Shown here: piece by piece, positions 16,136-21,695 of the stretch
Layout: every line of letters begins with the position of its first letter
Numbering within the stretch: position 1 is the stretch's first letter
Source: JAWWBN01 sp033720955
Lineage (GTDB): Bacteria > Acidobacteriota > Thermoanaerobaculia > Multivoradales > JAHEKO01
Reading direction: 5' to 3'
Length of the DNA: 21,695 nt
NCBI GenBank assembly: GCA_033720955.1
Contig: JAWWBN010000040.1
Location: 1 to 21,695, forward strand
Made by a program: the position numbers and the translations under genes
The notes under the pieces: generated by a model
Database searches by the model: none
What the model saw: the letters and a program-made list of their open reading frames with translations, nothing else
Told to the model about the DNA's origin: nothing

Positions 16136-17562
16136 CGCCGGCGGCGCGCCCGGAGGCGGCGGCCCCCGACTTCGAGCGGGCGCGGCGGGCCGTGTCCGGG
16201 CTGCGCGCGGAGGTACGCGAGGAGTGCGAGCCCTATCGCGAGCACCTGTGGACGGGAAGGCGCCCCGGCGTCCCCACGCTCCAGATCGACGACTTCTCGG
16301 CGCTGCCCTTTCTGGACGGGGTCTCGGGGGTCGAGCACTACCAGCACCGCGCCCGGCTCCGGGCCGGAGACGACGATCTCTTCGCCGCCGTGGTGCCGCC
16401 GGTGGATGGGTACGAGGCGTACTGCCAAGACAGCCTCGGTCTGGGGCGTCCCGAGTGCCTCGTGGCCGAGCCCACGGCGGGGCCGCTGGCGGTCGCCGCC
16501 GCGGTTCAGGCCGGTCCCACGGGCGAGCGGATCGCCGCGGCCGCCCGGCGAGCGGGCGGGCTCGACGTCCACCCGTTTCTCGGCTCTGAGACGATCTGGA
16601 CACTGGCCGGCTGGCTGGCCCGCCGCGCCGGCGTCGAGGTCCGGGTGCTGGCGCCGCCGCCGCCGGTCACCTGGCGGGCGAACGACAAGCAGAGCTTCTC
16701 GGAGATCGTCCGCCGGGTCGTGGGGGAGGAGTGGCTGGTCGAGGGAGAGGCGCACCGGGATCCCGCGGAGATGGCCGCGGCGCTCCGGAGCCTGGCGGCC
16801 CGCCACCCGGTGGTGGCGCTCAAGCGACTCCGGTGCGCCTCCGGGCTGGGCAACGCCACCTTCGACGCCGGGCGGCTCCGCGGCGCCGCCGCCGCACGGC
16901 GGGAGGTGGATGCCTTCCTCCGGCGCACCGGCTGGGACGGGCGGGAGGAGGTCCAGGCGGTGGCCTGGGAGAGCGCGGAGCACTCGCCCTCCACCCAGGT
17001 CTGGGTGCCGCCCGACGGAGCCGGAGACCCGCGTCTCGACGGCATCTACGAGCAGCTCCTGGAAGGCGAGCGCCGGGTCTTCGCCGGCAGCCGGCCCTCG
17101 ACCCTTCCGGACCGGGTGAATCGGTGGCTGGGCCGGGGGGCGCTGGAGGTGGCGGCCGCCCTCCAGTCCCTGGGCTACGTCGGCCGCTGCTCGTTCGACC
17201 ATCTGCTGGTGGGCGACCCAGAGGGCGACTGCGAGCTCCGGTTCGTGGAGTGCAACGGGCGGTGGGGGGGCACCAGCCTGCCGATGCACCTGCTGGACCG
17301 GGTCCTGGACGGCGGCCCCCGCCCTCCCTACCGGGCGCAGGACTTCGTTCACCCCGGGCTCGTCGGGGTGCCCTTCCGGGAGATTCTGGAGCGGGTGGGG
17401 GAGGCCGGCTGGACGCGCGAGCGGCGGGAGGGCCGCTACCTGTTCTACAACGTGGGGCCGCTGGCCGAGCACGGCAAGCTGGACGTGCTGGCGCTGGGGG
17501 CCGACGCCGCCGACGCGGACCGCGCCCTGACCGTGGACCTGCCGCGGCGGCTGGGCCTGTGA
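16132..17562 (+). CDS. ATP-grasp ligase (PGM1-like peptide/amide ligase family)
   Basis: The 476-aa protein looks like a pre-ATP-grasp N-terminal region (about 10-200) followed by an ATP-grasp fold. VVALKRLRCASGLGNATF (227-244) holds the ATP-binding Lys231 and Gly-rich loop. GYVGRCSFDHLL (348-359), with Asp356, and RFVECNGRWGGTS (370-382), with Glu373 and Asn375, are the metal-binding strands. The end, YLFYNVGPLAEHGKLDVLALG (436-456), resembles the C-terminal domain of PGM1-type ligases from memory. Such enzymes join a carboxylate to an amine through an acyl phosphate; the substrates here are unknown. It overlaps both neighbours by 4 nt (ATGA before, GTGA after). ATP-grasp is well supported; the PGM1 subgroup is a moderate guess. 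Confidence 0.75.
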   Translation: MTPAARPEAAAPDFERARRAVSGLRAEVREECEPYREHLWTGRRPGVPTLQIDDFSALPFLDGVSGVEHYQHRARLRAGDDDLFAAVVPPVDGYEAYCQDSLGLGRPECLVAEPTAGPLAVAAAVQAGPTGERIAAAARRAGGLDVHPFLGSETIWTLAGWLARRAGVEVRVLAPPPPVTWRANDKQSFSEIVRRVVGEEWLVEGEAHRDPAEMAAALRSLAARHPVVALKRLRCASGLGNATFDAGRLRGAAAARREVDAFLRRTGWDGREEVQAVAWESAEHSPSTQVWVPPDGAGDPRLDGIYEQLLEGERRVFAGSRPSTLPDRVNRWLGRGALEVAAALQSLGYVGRCSFDHLLVGDPEGDCELRFVECNGRWGGTSLPMHLLDRVLDGGPRPPYRAQDFVHPGLVGVPFREILERVGEAGWTRERREGRYLFYNVGPLAEHGKLDVLALGADAADADRALTVDLPRRLGL

Positions 17563-18455
17563 TCTCCCCTCCGAGGGCTTCGCGACTGCTGCTGGTGGAC
17601 GCCAGCCCCTACCTCTTCCGCGCCTTCTTCTCGCTGCCGAAGAGCATCCGCGACGGGGAAGGGCGGCCGGTGAACGCGGTCCGCGGCTTCGCCGACTTCC
17701 TGCGCCGGCTGCTCGAGGAGCACCCTCCGACCCACCTGGCGGTCGCCTTCGACGATTCGCTGACCACGAGCTTCCGGAACCGCATCTATTCCGGCTACAA
17801 GAGCGGCCGCGAGGCTCCGCCGCCCGAGCTCGTCGGGCAGCTCGACGACGCGCGGGAGCTGGCCGAGGCGCTCGGCTGTCCGACGTTTCGCGAGAGGGAG
17901 TACGAGGCCGACGACGTCATCGCCACCCTCTGCGAATCGCTCGCCGGGGAGGTCGGCGAGGTGCTGGTGGTGAGCTCGGACAAGGACCTCTGCCAGCTCG
18001 TGGGGGAGAGGGTTCGGCTGCTCGACTTCGCCCGCGAAAAGCTCTACGGCCCGGACGAGGTGCGGGAGAAGTTCGGCGTGCGACCCGGGCAGATCGTGGA
18101 GCTGCTGGCGCTGGCGGGCGACAGCGTGGACGACATCCCCGGGGTGGCCGGCATCGGGGCCAAGACCGCCGCCGCCCTCCTGGCCGTCTTCGACGATATC
18201 GAGACCCTGTACGCCGGCCTCGACCGGGTGGAGGAGCTGGAGCTGCGGGGCGCCGCCGCGGTGCGCCGCCGGCTCGAGGCCGGCCGCGAGGAGGCCTTCC
18301 TCTCTCGGCGGCTGGCGGTGGCGGCGCGCGACGCGCCGATCGAGGCGCGGCTGGAGGAGCTGGCGTACGGCGGTCCCCGGCGCGCCCGGCTGCGGGCCCT
18401 CGGCGAGCGTCTCGGCATGCGCGGCCTCGTCGAGCGGCTCGGCCACGGCGGGTAG
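17559..18455 (+). CDS. Stand-alone 5'-3' exonuclease (Pol I N-domain / flap nuclease family)
   Basis: The 298-aa nuclease resembles the 5'-3' exonuclease domain of DNA polymerase I and ExoIX, without a polymerase. Metal-site acidic residues are visible: D14 (LLLVDAS), D65-D66 (AFDDS), E116 with D118-D119 (EYEADDV), D141 and D143 (SSDKDL), and D188 with D191-D192 (GDSVDDIPG). SFRNRIYSGYKSGRE (71-85) is the DNA-threading segment, and DDIPGVAGIGAKTAAALL (191-208) is the helix-3-turn-helix DNA clamp. It starts with GTG 17559, overlapping the ATP-grasp stop (GTGA); no other start lies between there and the first strand. The acid set is complete, so an active nuclease is expected. Co-translation with a ligase and an oxidoreductase is unexpected. 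Confidence 0.92.
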   Translation: MISPPRASRLLLVDASPYLFRAFFSLPKSIRDGEGRPVNAVRGFADFLRRLLEEHPPTHLAVAFDDSLTTSFRNRIYSGYKSGREAPPPELVGQLDDARELAEALGCPTFREREYEADDVIATLCESLAGEVGEVLVVSSDKDLCQLVGERVRLLDFAREKLYGPDEVREKFGVRPGQIVELLALAGDSVDDIPGVAGIGAKTAAALLAVFDDIETLYAGLDRVEELELRGAAAVRRRLEAGREEAFLSRRLAVAARDAPIEARLEELAYGGPRRARLRALGERLGMRGLVERLGHGG

Positions 18456-18472
18456 CGGCGGAGCATCCGCCG
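18456..18472 (+). terminator. Hairpin directly after the exonuclease stop codon
   Basis: A perfect 7-bp stem with a 3-nt loop (CGGCGGA-GCA-TCCGCCG) begins one base after the TAG. No U run follows, so it is at most a weak or factor-assisted terminator, or an mRNA 3'-end stabiliser. The remaining spacer to 18568 holds only short GC hairpins and no gene. Confidence 0.35.
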
Positions 18473-18568
18473 AGAATCGGACGAGCCTGCCCAGGAGCTG
18501 TGGCGGACTACCGCAACGGCACCGCCCGGGCCGACCGGGAGGGGCGGCGACCTCCGACGCTCCGAGCG

Positions 18569-19486
18569 CTAGGTCCGGTCCACGACGGGCTCGCCCTCGA
18601 CAGCCGTCAGCTCGCCGAAGAGCCGCTGCAGGCGCGCGGTGACGGGTCCCACGCCGCCCGTCCCCACCGTCCGTCCGTCGATCTCGAGCGCCGGTGCCAG
18701 CTCCCCCATGGTGCCGGTGGTGAAGACCTCCTCCGCCGTGTAGAGCTCGGCCGGGGTGACCCGCCGCTCCTCGGTGGGGATGCCGGCGCGCCGGGCGATC
18801 TCGAGGACCGTCTCCCGGGTGATCCCGGGCAGGCAGCTCTCGGCGGTGGGCGTCGAGAGGGCGCCGCGCTTGACCAGGAAGAGGTTCGTGGCGTTCGTCT
18901 CGGCGACGAAGCCGTCGAGGTCGAGCATGACCGCGTCGTCGACTCCGGCGGCGTCGGCCTCGATCTTGGCCAGGATGTTGTTGAGGAGGTTGTTGTGGGG
19001 GATCTTGGAGTCCAGGGTCTGCGGCGAGGTGCGGCGCACCGAGGCGGTGATCAGCCGGATTCCGCCGGCGTCGTAGACCGGAGCCTTCCACTCGGCGAGC
19101 ACGATCAGGCAGGGCCCGGAGCGGTTGAAGCGCGGGCTCATGCCGGAGGTCACCTTGCTGCCGCGGGTGAGGGTGAGCCGGATGTGGACGCCGTCGCGCA
19201 TCCCGTTGGCGTCCAGCGTCGCTCGGATCGCGTCCTTGATCTCCTCGCGCGACGGCACCTGGCGGAAGGCGAGCGCCCGGGCCGAATCGCGCAGACGGTC
19301 CAGGTGCCGTCCGAGCCGGAAGATCCGGCCGTCGTAGACCCGCAGCCCCTCCCAGACGGCGTCGCCCCCCTGGACCGAGCTGTCGAAGACCGAGACCCTG
19401 GCCTCGTCGCGAGGCCAGAGCCGGTCGCCGACCCACACCTGGATGGCGGCGTTGCGGGGGTCAGGGAGCGCCGGCGGCTCGCTCAT
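18569..19486 (-). CDS. Class IV PLP-dependent aminotransferase (branched-chain aminotransferase-like)
   Basis: This 305-aa fold-type IV aminotransferase belongs to the family of IlvE, D-amino acid aminotransferase and aminodeoxychorismate lyase. VSVFDSSVQGGDAVWEGLRVY (31-51) is the N-terminal signature. Lys161 (LDSKIPHNNLLNNILAKIEA region, 158-177) is the expected PLP Schiff-base lysine. ETNATNLFLVK (196-206) and TTGTMGEL (256-263) are the cofactor and substrate loops. The amino donor cannot be read from sequence. The ATG at 19486 overlaps the TGA of the sulfotransferase-like gene (ATGA). From memory, plant branched-chain-aminotransferase-like proteins (for example At5g27410) carry the same two domains fused in the same order, with near-identical landmark motifs. 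Confidence 0.9.
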   Translation of the reverse strand: MSEPPALPDPRNAAIQVWVGDRLWPRDEARVSVFDSSVQGGDAVWEGLRVYDGRIFRLGRHLDRLRDSARALAFRQVPSREEIKDAIRATLDANGMRDGVHIRLTLTRGSKVTSGMSPRFNRSGPCLIVLAEWKAPVYDAGGIRLITASVRRTSPQTLDSKIPHNNLLNNILAKIEADAAGVDDAVMLDLDGFVAETNATNLFLVKRGALSTPTAESCLPGITRETVLEIARRAGIPTEERRVTPAELYTAEEVFTTGTMGELAPALEIDGRTVGTGGVGPVTARLQRLFGELTAVEGEPVVDRT

Positions 19487-20241
19487 CTCGCCGTCAGCCG
19501 AGCGCCGGCGTCGCCGGTGGGGGCGGCCTTGATCGCGGCGGCGTAGAGGGCGGCGTAGTAGGGACGGCACTCCTCCAGCAGGGGCTCCAGACGCTCGGGG
19601 AAGACGCCGGTCTTGGGCCGGTAGGGGCGGAAGCCCGTGGTGCGGTGCACGTTCTGGTACCAGTGGGGGGCCCAGACACCGTCCTCGGGCCGCGGTCCCG
19701 CCTCCCACGAGAGCATCGCCTCGTCGAAGGGGATCCCGATCCGCTGGCAGAGCTGCTCGAGCACACCGGCCGGGTCGAGCAGGAGCTCGCGCGAATCGAC
19801 GACCGGCGGATCCTGGCCCAGCGCCCGGAGCTCGTCCAGGAGCTCGCTCTGGACCGCCAGACCGGTGTCGCGGAGGATCGGCTCGGGCACCAGGTGGACC
19901 AGCGAGGGCAGCACCTCGGCCGGATCGCGGATGAGCAGCACGTTGACGGTGTCGGCCAGGAAGGCGTGGTCCAGCCCGACCAGATGGTGGGCCATCTGCT
20001 TCAGGAAGAGCACCGGCCGGTCGCAGGGGCCGAGGATCAGCTCCCGCACGACCTTCTCGCCGTCGCTCTCCTGGCTGGCGAGGACCTTGGCGGGCTCGGG
20101 GTGGTCGGCCCCGGTCAGCCGGAGGTAGTGGGCGTAGAGCGGCTCGTCCACCACCCGGGTGTCGGGCCGCTGGGCGAAGGAGTACATGAGGGCGGTCGAG
20201 ACGTTGCGGGGACCCGACCAGAGATTGATGCGTACCGTCAT
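19483..20241 (-). CDS. Sulfotransferase-fold protein coupled to the aminotransferase
   Basis: The 252-aa protein has a P-loop-like motif LWSGPRNVSTALMYSFA (7-23), where sulfotransferases bind the PAPS 5'-phosphosulfate, and VLLIRDPAEVLPSLV (101-115), the 3'-phosphate motif with Arg105 and Ser113. VVDEPLYAHYL (30-40), PEDGVWAPHWYQNVH (185-199) and TGFRPY (202-207) are the other strong blocks. No signal peptide or membrane segment is visible, so it is cytoplasmic. Sulfate transfer is plausible but not established for this subgroup. The ATG at 20241 has no ribosome site; TAAGCT lies 10 nt upstream, suggesting a short-leader or leaderless transcript. The stop overlaps the aminotransferase start, matching the fused plant architecture. 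Confidence 0.82.
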   Translation of the reverse strand: MTVRINLWSGPRNVSTALMYSFAQRPDTRVVDEPLYAHYLRLTGADHPEPAKVLASQESDGEKVVRELILGPCDRPVLFLKQMAHHLVGLDHAFLADTVNVLLIRDPAEVLPSLVHLVPEPILRDTGLAVQSELLDELRALGQDPPVVDSRELLLDPAGVLEQLCQRIGIPFDEAMLSWEAGPRPEDGVWAPHWYQNVHRTTGFRPYRPKTGVFPERLEPLLEECRPYYAALYAAAIKAAPTGDAGARLTAR

Positions 20242-20251
20242 GGGTGAGCCA

Positions 20252-20257
20252 AGCTTA
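20252..20257 (-). promoter_or_regulatory. Possible -10 box (TAAGCT) of the sulfotransferase-aminotransferase operon
   Basis: TAAGCT on the minus strand ends 10 nt before the ATG at 20241. It is AT-rich against its surroundings and shares the short spacer with the oppositely directed TACGAT at 20282-20287. No -35 or ribosome site is apparent. Confidence 0.3.
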
Positions 20258-20281
20258 CCGGCATCTCGCGCGGGTCGGTGC

Positions 20282-20287
20282 TACGAT
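20282..20287 (+). promoter_or_regulatory. Possible -10 box (TACGAT) of the SDR gene
   Basis: TACGAT ends 13 nt before the ATG at 20301. Transcription from it would start near 20294, leaving a leader of about 7 nt. The spacer 20242-20300 is a divergent promoter region. Confidence 0.3.
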
Positions 20288-20300
20288 GCTGCGCGCGTCG

Positions 20301-21086
20301 ATGGAGTGGTCGAGTCAGCGGGTGTGGATCACCGGCGCCTCGTCGGGAATCGGCGAGGCCTTGGCGCTGGAGCTCTCCCGGCGCGGCGCCACCCTGGTTC
20401 TCTCGGCGCGGCGAGGGGAGGAGCTGGAGCGGGTCGCGGCGGCGTGCGCCGGCGGCGGACACCGGGTGGCACCCCTCGACCTGACCCGCACGGCCGAGCT
20501 CGGCCCTGTGGCGCGGGAGGTGCTGGCGGAGGGCCCCGTCGACGTGCTGGTGCACAACGGCGGGATCAGCCAACGGGCGCTGGCCCGGGAGACGACGGAA
20601 GAGACCGAGCGCCGGATCTTCGCCACGAACTACTTCGGCACCGTCGCGCTCACCCGGGCGGTCCTGCCGGCGATGCGGGAGCGGGGCCACGGCCGGCTGG
20701 TGGTCGTCACCAGCCTGGTGGGAAAGATCGGCACTCCGCTGCGCTCCAGCTACTCGGCCTCCAAGCACGCCCTGCACGGCTACTTCGAGGCGCTGCGGGC
20801 GGAAGAGCACGGCGCTGGCATCCGGGTCACGCTGGTCTGCCCCGGCTTCATCCGCACCACGCTGCCCGAGCGCGCCCTGACCGGCGACGGCTCGCCCCAG
20901 GGACAGATGGACCGCGCCCAGCTCGAGGGAATGCCCCCCGAGGAGTGCGCCCGCCGCATCGCCCGGGCGGTCGCGCAGGGCCGCGACGAGGTGCTGATCG
21001 GCGGGCGGGAGCGGCTCGCCGTGCTCCTCTTCCGGTTCTTCCCGGGTCTCTTCCGGCGGCTGATCCGCCGCGCTCGCGTCACCTGA
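20301..21086 (+). CDS. Short-chain dehydrogenase/reductase (classical SDR)
   Basis: The 261-aa NAD(P)-dependent oxidoreductase has the cofactor motif TGASSGIG (11-18) and R37-R38 after the second strand (SARR), suggesting NADP preference. HNGG (85-88) replaces NNAG; N110, S138 and the YSASK catalytic pair Y151 and K155 complete the active site, followed by PGFIRT (181-186). The C-terminus is hydrophobic then basic (LAVLLFRFFPGLFRRLIRR, 239-257) and may contact the membrane. It resembles DHRS7-like SDRs; the substrate is unknown. The ATG at 20301 puts the first strand at the usual distance. GTG 20244 or ATG 20286 would add an unconserved extension, and the ATG at 20286 overlaps the likely -10 box. 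Confidence 0.93.
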   Translation: MEWSSQRVWITGASSGIGEALALELSRRGATLVLSARRGEELERVAAACAGGGHRVAPLDLTRTAELGPVAREVLAEGPVDVLVHNGGISQRALARETTEETERRIFATNYFGTVALTRAVLPAMRERGHGRLVVVTSLVGKIGTPLRSSYSASKHALHGYFEALRAEEHGAGIRVTLVCPGFIRTTLPERALTGDGSPQGQMDRAQLEGMPPEECARRIARAVAQGRDEVLIGGRERLAVLLFRFFPGLFRRLIRRARVT

Positions 21087-21109
21087 GGCGGCGAGAGGCG
21101 GGGAGGACG

Positions 21110-21129
21110 CCCGGGGCCCGGCCCCCGGG
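21110..21129. terminator. GC hairpin between the convergent SDR and infA genes
   Basis: A 7-bp stem (21110-21116 CCCGGGG with 21123-21129 CCCCGGG) and 6-nt loop sit between the two stop codons. Neither side has a T run, so intrinsic termination is doubtful; as a palindrome it could act in both directions. Confidence 0.3.
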
Positions 21130-21131
21130 GG

Positions 21132-21353
21132 TCAGTTCTTGTGCCGGTAGACGATGCGACCACGGTCCAGGTCGTAGGGAGAGACCTCCACCTTGACCCG
21201 GTCGCCCTCGAGGACGCGGATGCGGAAACGACGCATCTTGCCGGCGATCTTGGCCAGCACCTTGTGGCCGTTGTCCAGCTCGACGCGGAACGTGCTGTTG
21301 CCGAGGACGGCCACGACCGTGCCCTCGAACTCCAGTGCTTCCTCTTTTTCGAT
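21132..21353 (-). CDS. infA: Translation initiation factor IF-1, probable AUC start
   Basis: IF-1 binds the ribosomal A site and helps IF-2 and IF-3 choose the initiator tRNA. The 73-aa S1/OB-fold protein aligns without gaps to E. coli IF-1 (72 aa): EKEEALEFEGTV matches AKEDNIEMQGTV, followed by NSTFRVELDNGH, KIAGKMRRFRIRVLEGDRV and SPYDLDRGRIVYR. At the position of the usual initiator Met the codon is ATC (21353-21351). AAAGGAGGT lies with its AGGAGG 7 nt upstream, the best Shine-Dalgarno match possible. The only standard in-frame alternative is GTG at 21386, which adds 11 residues (MSTPHRKGGPI) whose Arg-Lys-Gly-Gly codons are that ribosome site. I prefer ATC but cannot exclude GTG or both. 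Confidence 0.9.
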   Translation of the reverse strand: MEKEEALEFEGTVVAVLGNSTFRVELDNGHKVLAKIAGKMRRFRIRVLEGDRVKVEVSPYDLDRGRIVYRHKN

Positions 21354-21356
21354 GAT

Positions 21357-21369
21357 CGGACCTCCTTTC
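21357..21369 (-). promoter_or_regulatory. Near-perfect Shine-Dalgarno site in front of an ATC codon
   Basis: On the minus strand AAAGGAGGT (21369-21359, within GGAAAGGAGGTCCG) precedes two consecutive ATC codons at 21356 and 21353. Spacing from AGGAGG is 4 and 7 nt. It decides the infA start in favour of ATC 21353. Confidence 0.7.
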
Positions 21370-21396
21370 CGGTGCGGGGTACTCACCGAAGGCGGG

Positions 21397-21402
21397 AGTG
21401 TA
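21397..21402 (-). promoter_or_regulatory. -10 box (TACACT) of infA
   Basis: TACACT on the minus strand would start transcription near 21390. That gives an untranslated leader of about 37 nt if infA begins at ATC 21353, or an almost leaderless mRNA if it begins at GTG 21386. No clear -35. Confidence 0.4.
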
Positions 21403-21437
21403 TCCCAAGCGGAGGACCCGGGGCAGGCCGGGACCGG

Positions 21438-21443
21438 TAGAAT
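21438..21443 (+). promoter_or_regulatory. -10 box (TAGAAT) directly before moaA
   Basis: TAGAAT ends 6 nt before the GTG at 21450. The expected transcription start (about 7 nt downstream) coincides with the start codon, so moaA mRNA should be leaderless. The region 17 nt further upstream shows no -35-like hexamer. Confidence 0.5.
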
Positions 21444-21449
21444 CCCTCC

Positions 21450-21695
21450 GTGGACGAGCCCGTGCGCGACCGGCTCGGGCGGCCGCTGCGCGATCTGCGC
21501 GTTTCGGTCACCGACCGGTGCAACTTCCGCTGCCGATACTGCATGCCCCGAGAGGTCTTCGGGGAGGCCTTCAAGTACCTGCCGCAGGCGGAGATCCTGA
21601 GCTACGAGGAGATCGCGCGTCTCGCCGGTCTCTTCCGCCGGCTGGGGGTGGCCAAGGTGCGGATCACCGGCGGCGAGCCGCTCCTGCGCAGCGAG
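21450..21695 (+). CDS. moaA: GTP 3',8-cyclase MoaA, N-terminal part (cut by window end)
   Basis: The 82 codons present encode the start of the radical SAM enzyme that, with MoaC, turns GTP into cyclic pyranopterin monophosphate in molybdenum cofactor synthesis. RLGRPLRDLRVSVTDRCNFRCRYCMP is the characteristic N-terminus; the three cysteines (C25, C29, C32 of CxxxCxxC) bind the 4Fe-4S cluster used for SAM cleavage. ITGGEPLLR (72-80) is the SAM-binding GGEP motif. The start is GTG 21450, which gives the usual N-terminal length and sits right after a -10 box. The gene continues beyond the window. Confidence 0.95.
   Translation, partial: MDEPVRDRLGRPLRDLRVSVTDRCNFRCRYCMPREVFGEAFKYLPQAEILSYEEIARLAGLFRRLGVAKVRITGGEPLLRSE

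Noticed and set aside
15595..17562. A 655-codon frame extending the ATP-grasp protein upstream into the oxidoreductase
   Set aside because: The added part is an alternate frame of the oxidoreductase with no motifs; the ATGA overlap at 16132 gives a natural start.
14690..17562. Carotenoid biosynthesis cluster, suggested by the phytoene-dehydrogenase-like enzyme
   Set aside because: No phytoene synthase, cyclase or prenyl transferase is present, and the partner is an ATP-grasp ligase.
18456..18568. Possible small gene between the exonuclease and the aminotransferase
   Set aside because: Only short GC hairpins are seen; no frame with a ribosome site or recognisable protein.

Overview
The window is very GC-rich (strong G/C at third codon positions), densely packed and purely bacterial. 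I see no tRNA, rRNA, insertion sequence, phage or CRISPR signal. Signal peptides, a lipoprotein, secreted peptidases, two MscS channels and the style of the proteins suggest a Gram-negative, high-GC lineage. An Acidobacteriota (Thermoanaerobaculia-like) or related phylum would fit, but that is an impression from memory and not a placement.

Layout, left to right. A rho-independent terminator (4-35) ends a gene lying outside the window. A DEAD-box RNA helicase (minus, 60-1307) is divergent from a two-gene envelope operon: a small Cys-containing lipoprotein (1356-1631) and a secreted PDZ protein (1644-2150). A stand-alone EAL c-di-GMP phosphodiesterase (minus, 2199-2984) is divergent from a three-gene operon: an exported M1 metallopeptidase, a six-helix membrane protein and an exported M24 peptidase (3088-7493). 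Then comes argG-argH on the minus strand (GTGA overlap), followed by a doubtful 45-codon reading frame coupled to argH. Divergent from argG is an ion and osmotic stress cluster on plus: a DUF432-like protein, two different MscS channels and a CorA metal transporter (10263-14029).

Immediately after CorA comes a second plus-strand block: an exported RidA/YjgF-fold protein, an FAD-dependent phytoene-dehydrogenase-like oxidoreductase, an ATP-grasp ligase (PGM1-like) and a stand-alone 5'-3' exonuclease. The last three are joined by 4-base ATGA and GTGA overlaps and so are translationally coupled. A long-range hairpin with an 18-codon leader frame sits just before the oxidoreductase. On minus, a sulfotransferase-fold protein and a class IV aminotransferase are joined by an ATGA overlap; from memory this pair matches, domain for domain, a fused plant protein. 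A short-chain dehydrogenase (plus), infA (minus) and the first 82 codons of moaA (plus) close the window.

Three points deserve attention. First, infA seems to initiate at a non-standard AUC codon behind a near-perfect Shine-Dalgarno sequence. Second, the oxidoreductase/ATP-grasp/exonuclease operon is an uncharacterised gene set that may form one pathway. Third, several start codons lie only 6-13 bases after an isolated TANNNT -10 box with no readable -35, which suggests leaderless or very short-leader mRNAs.
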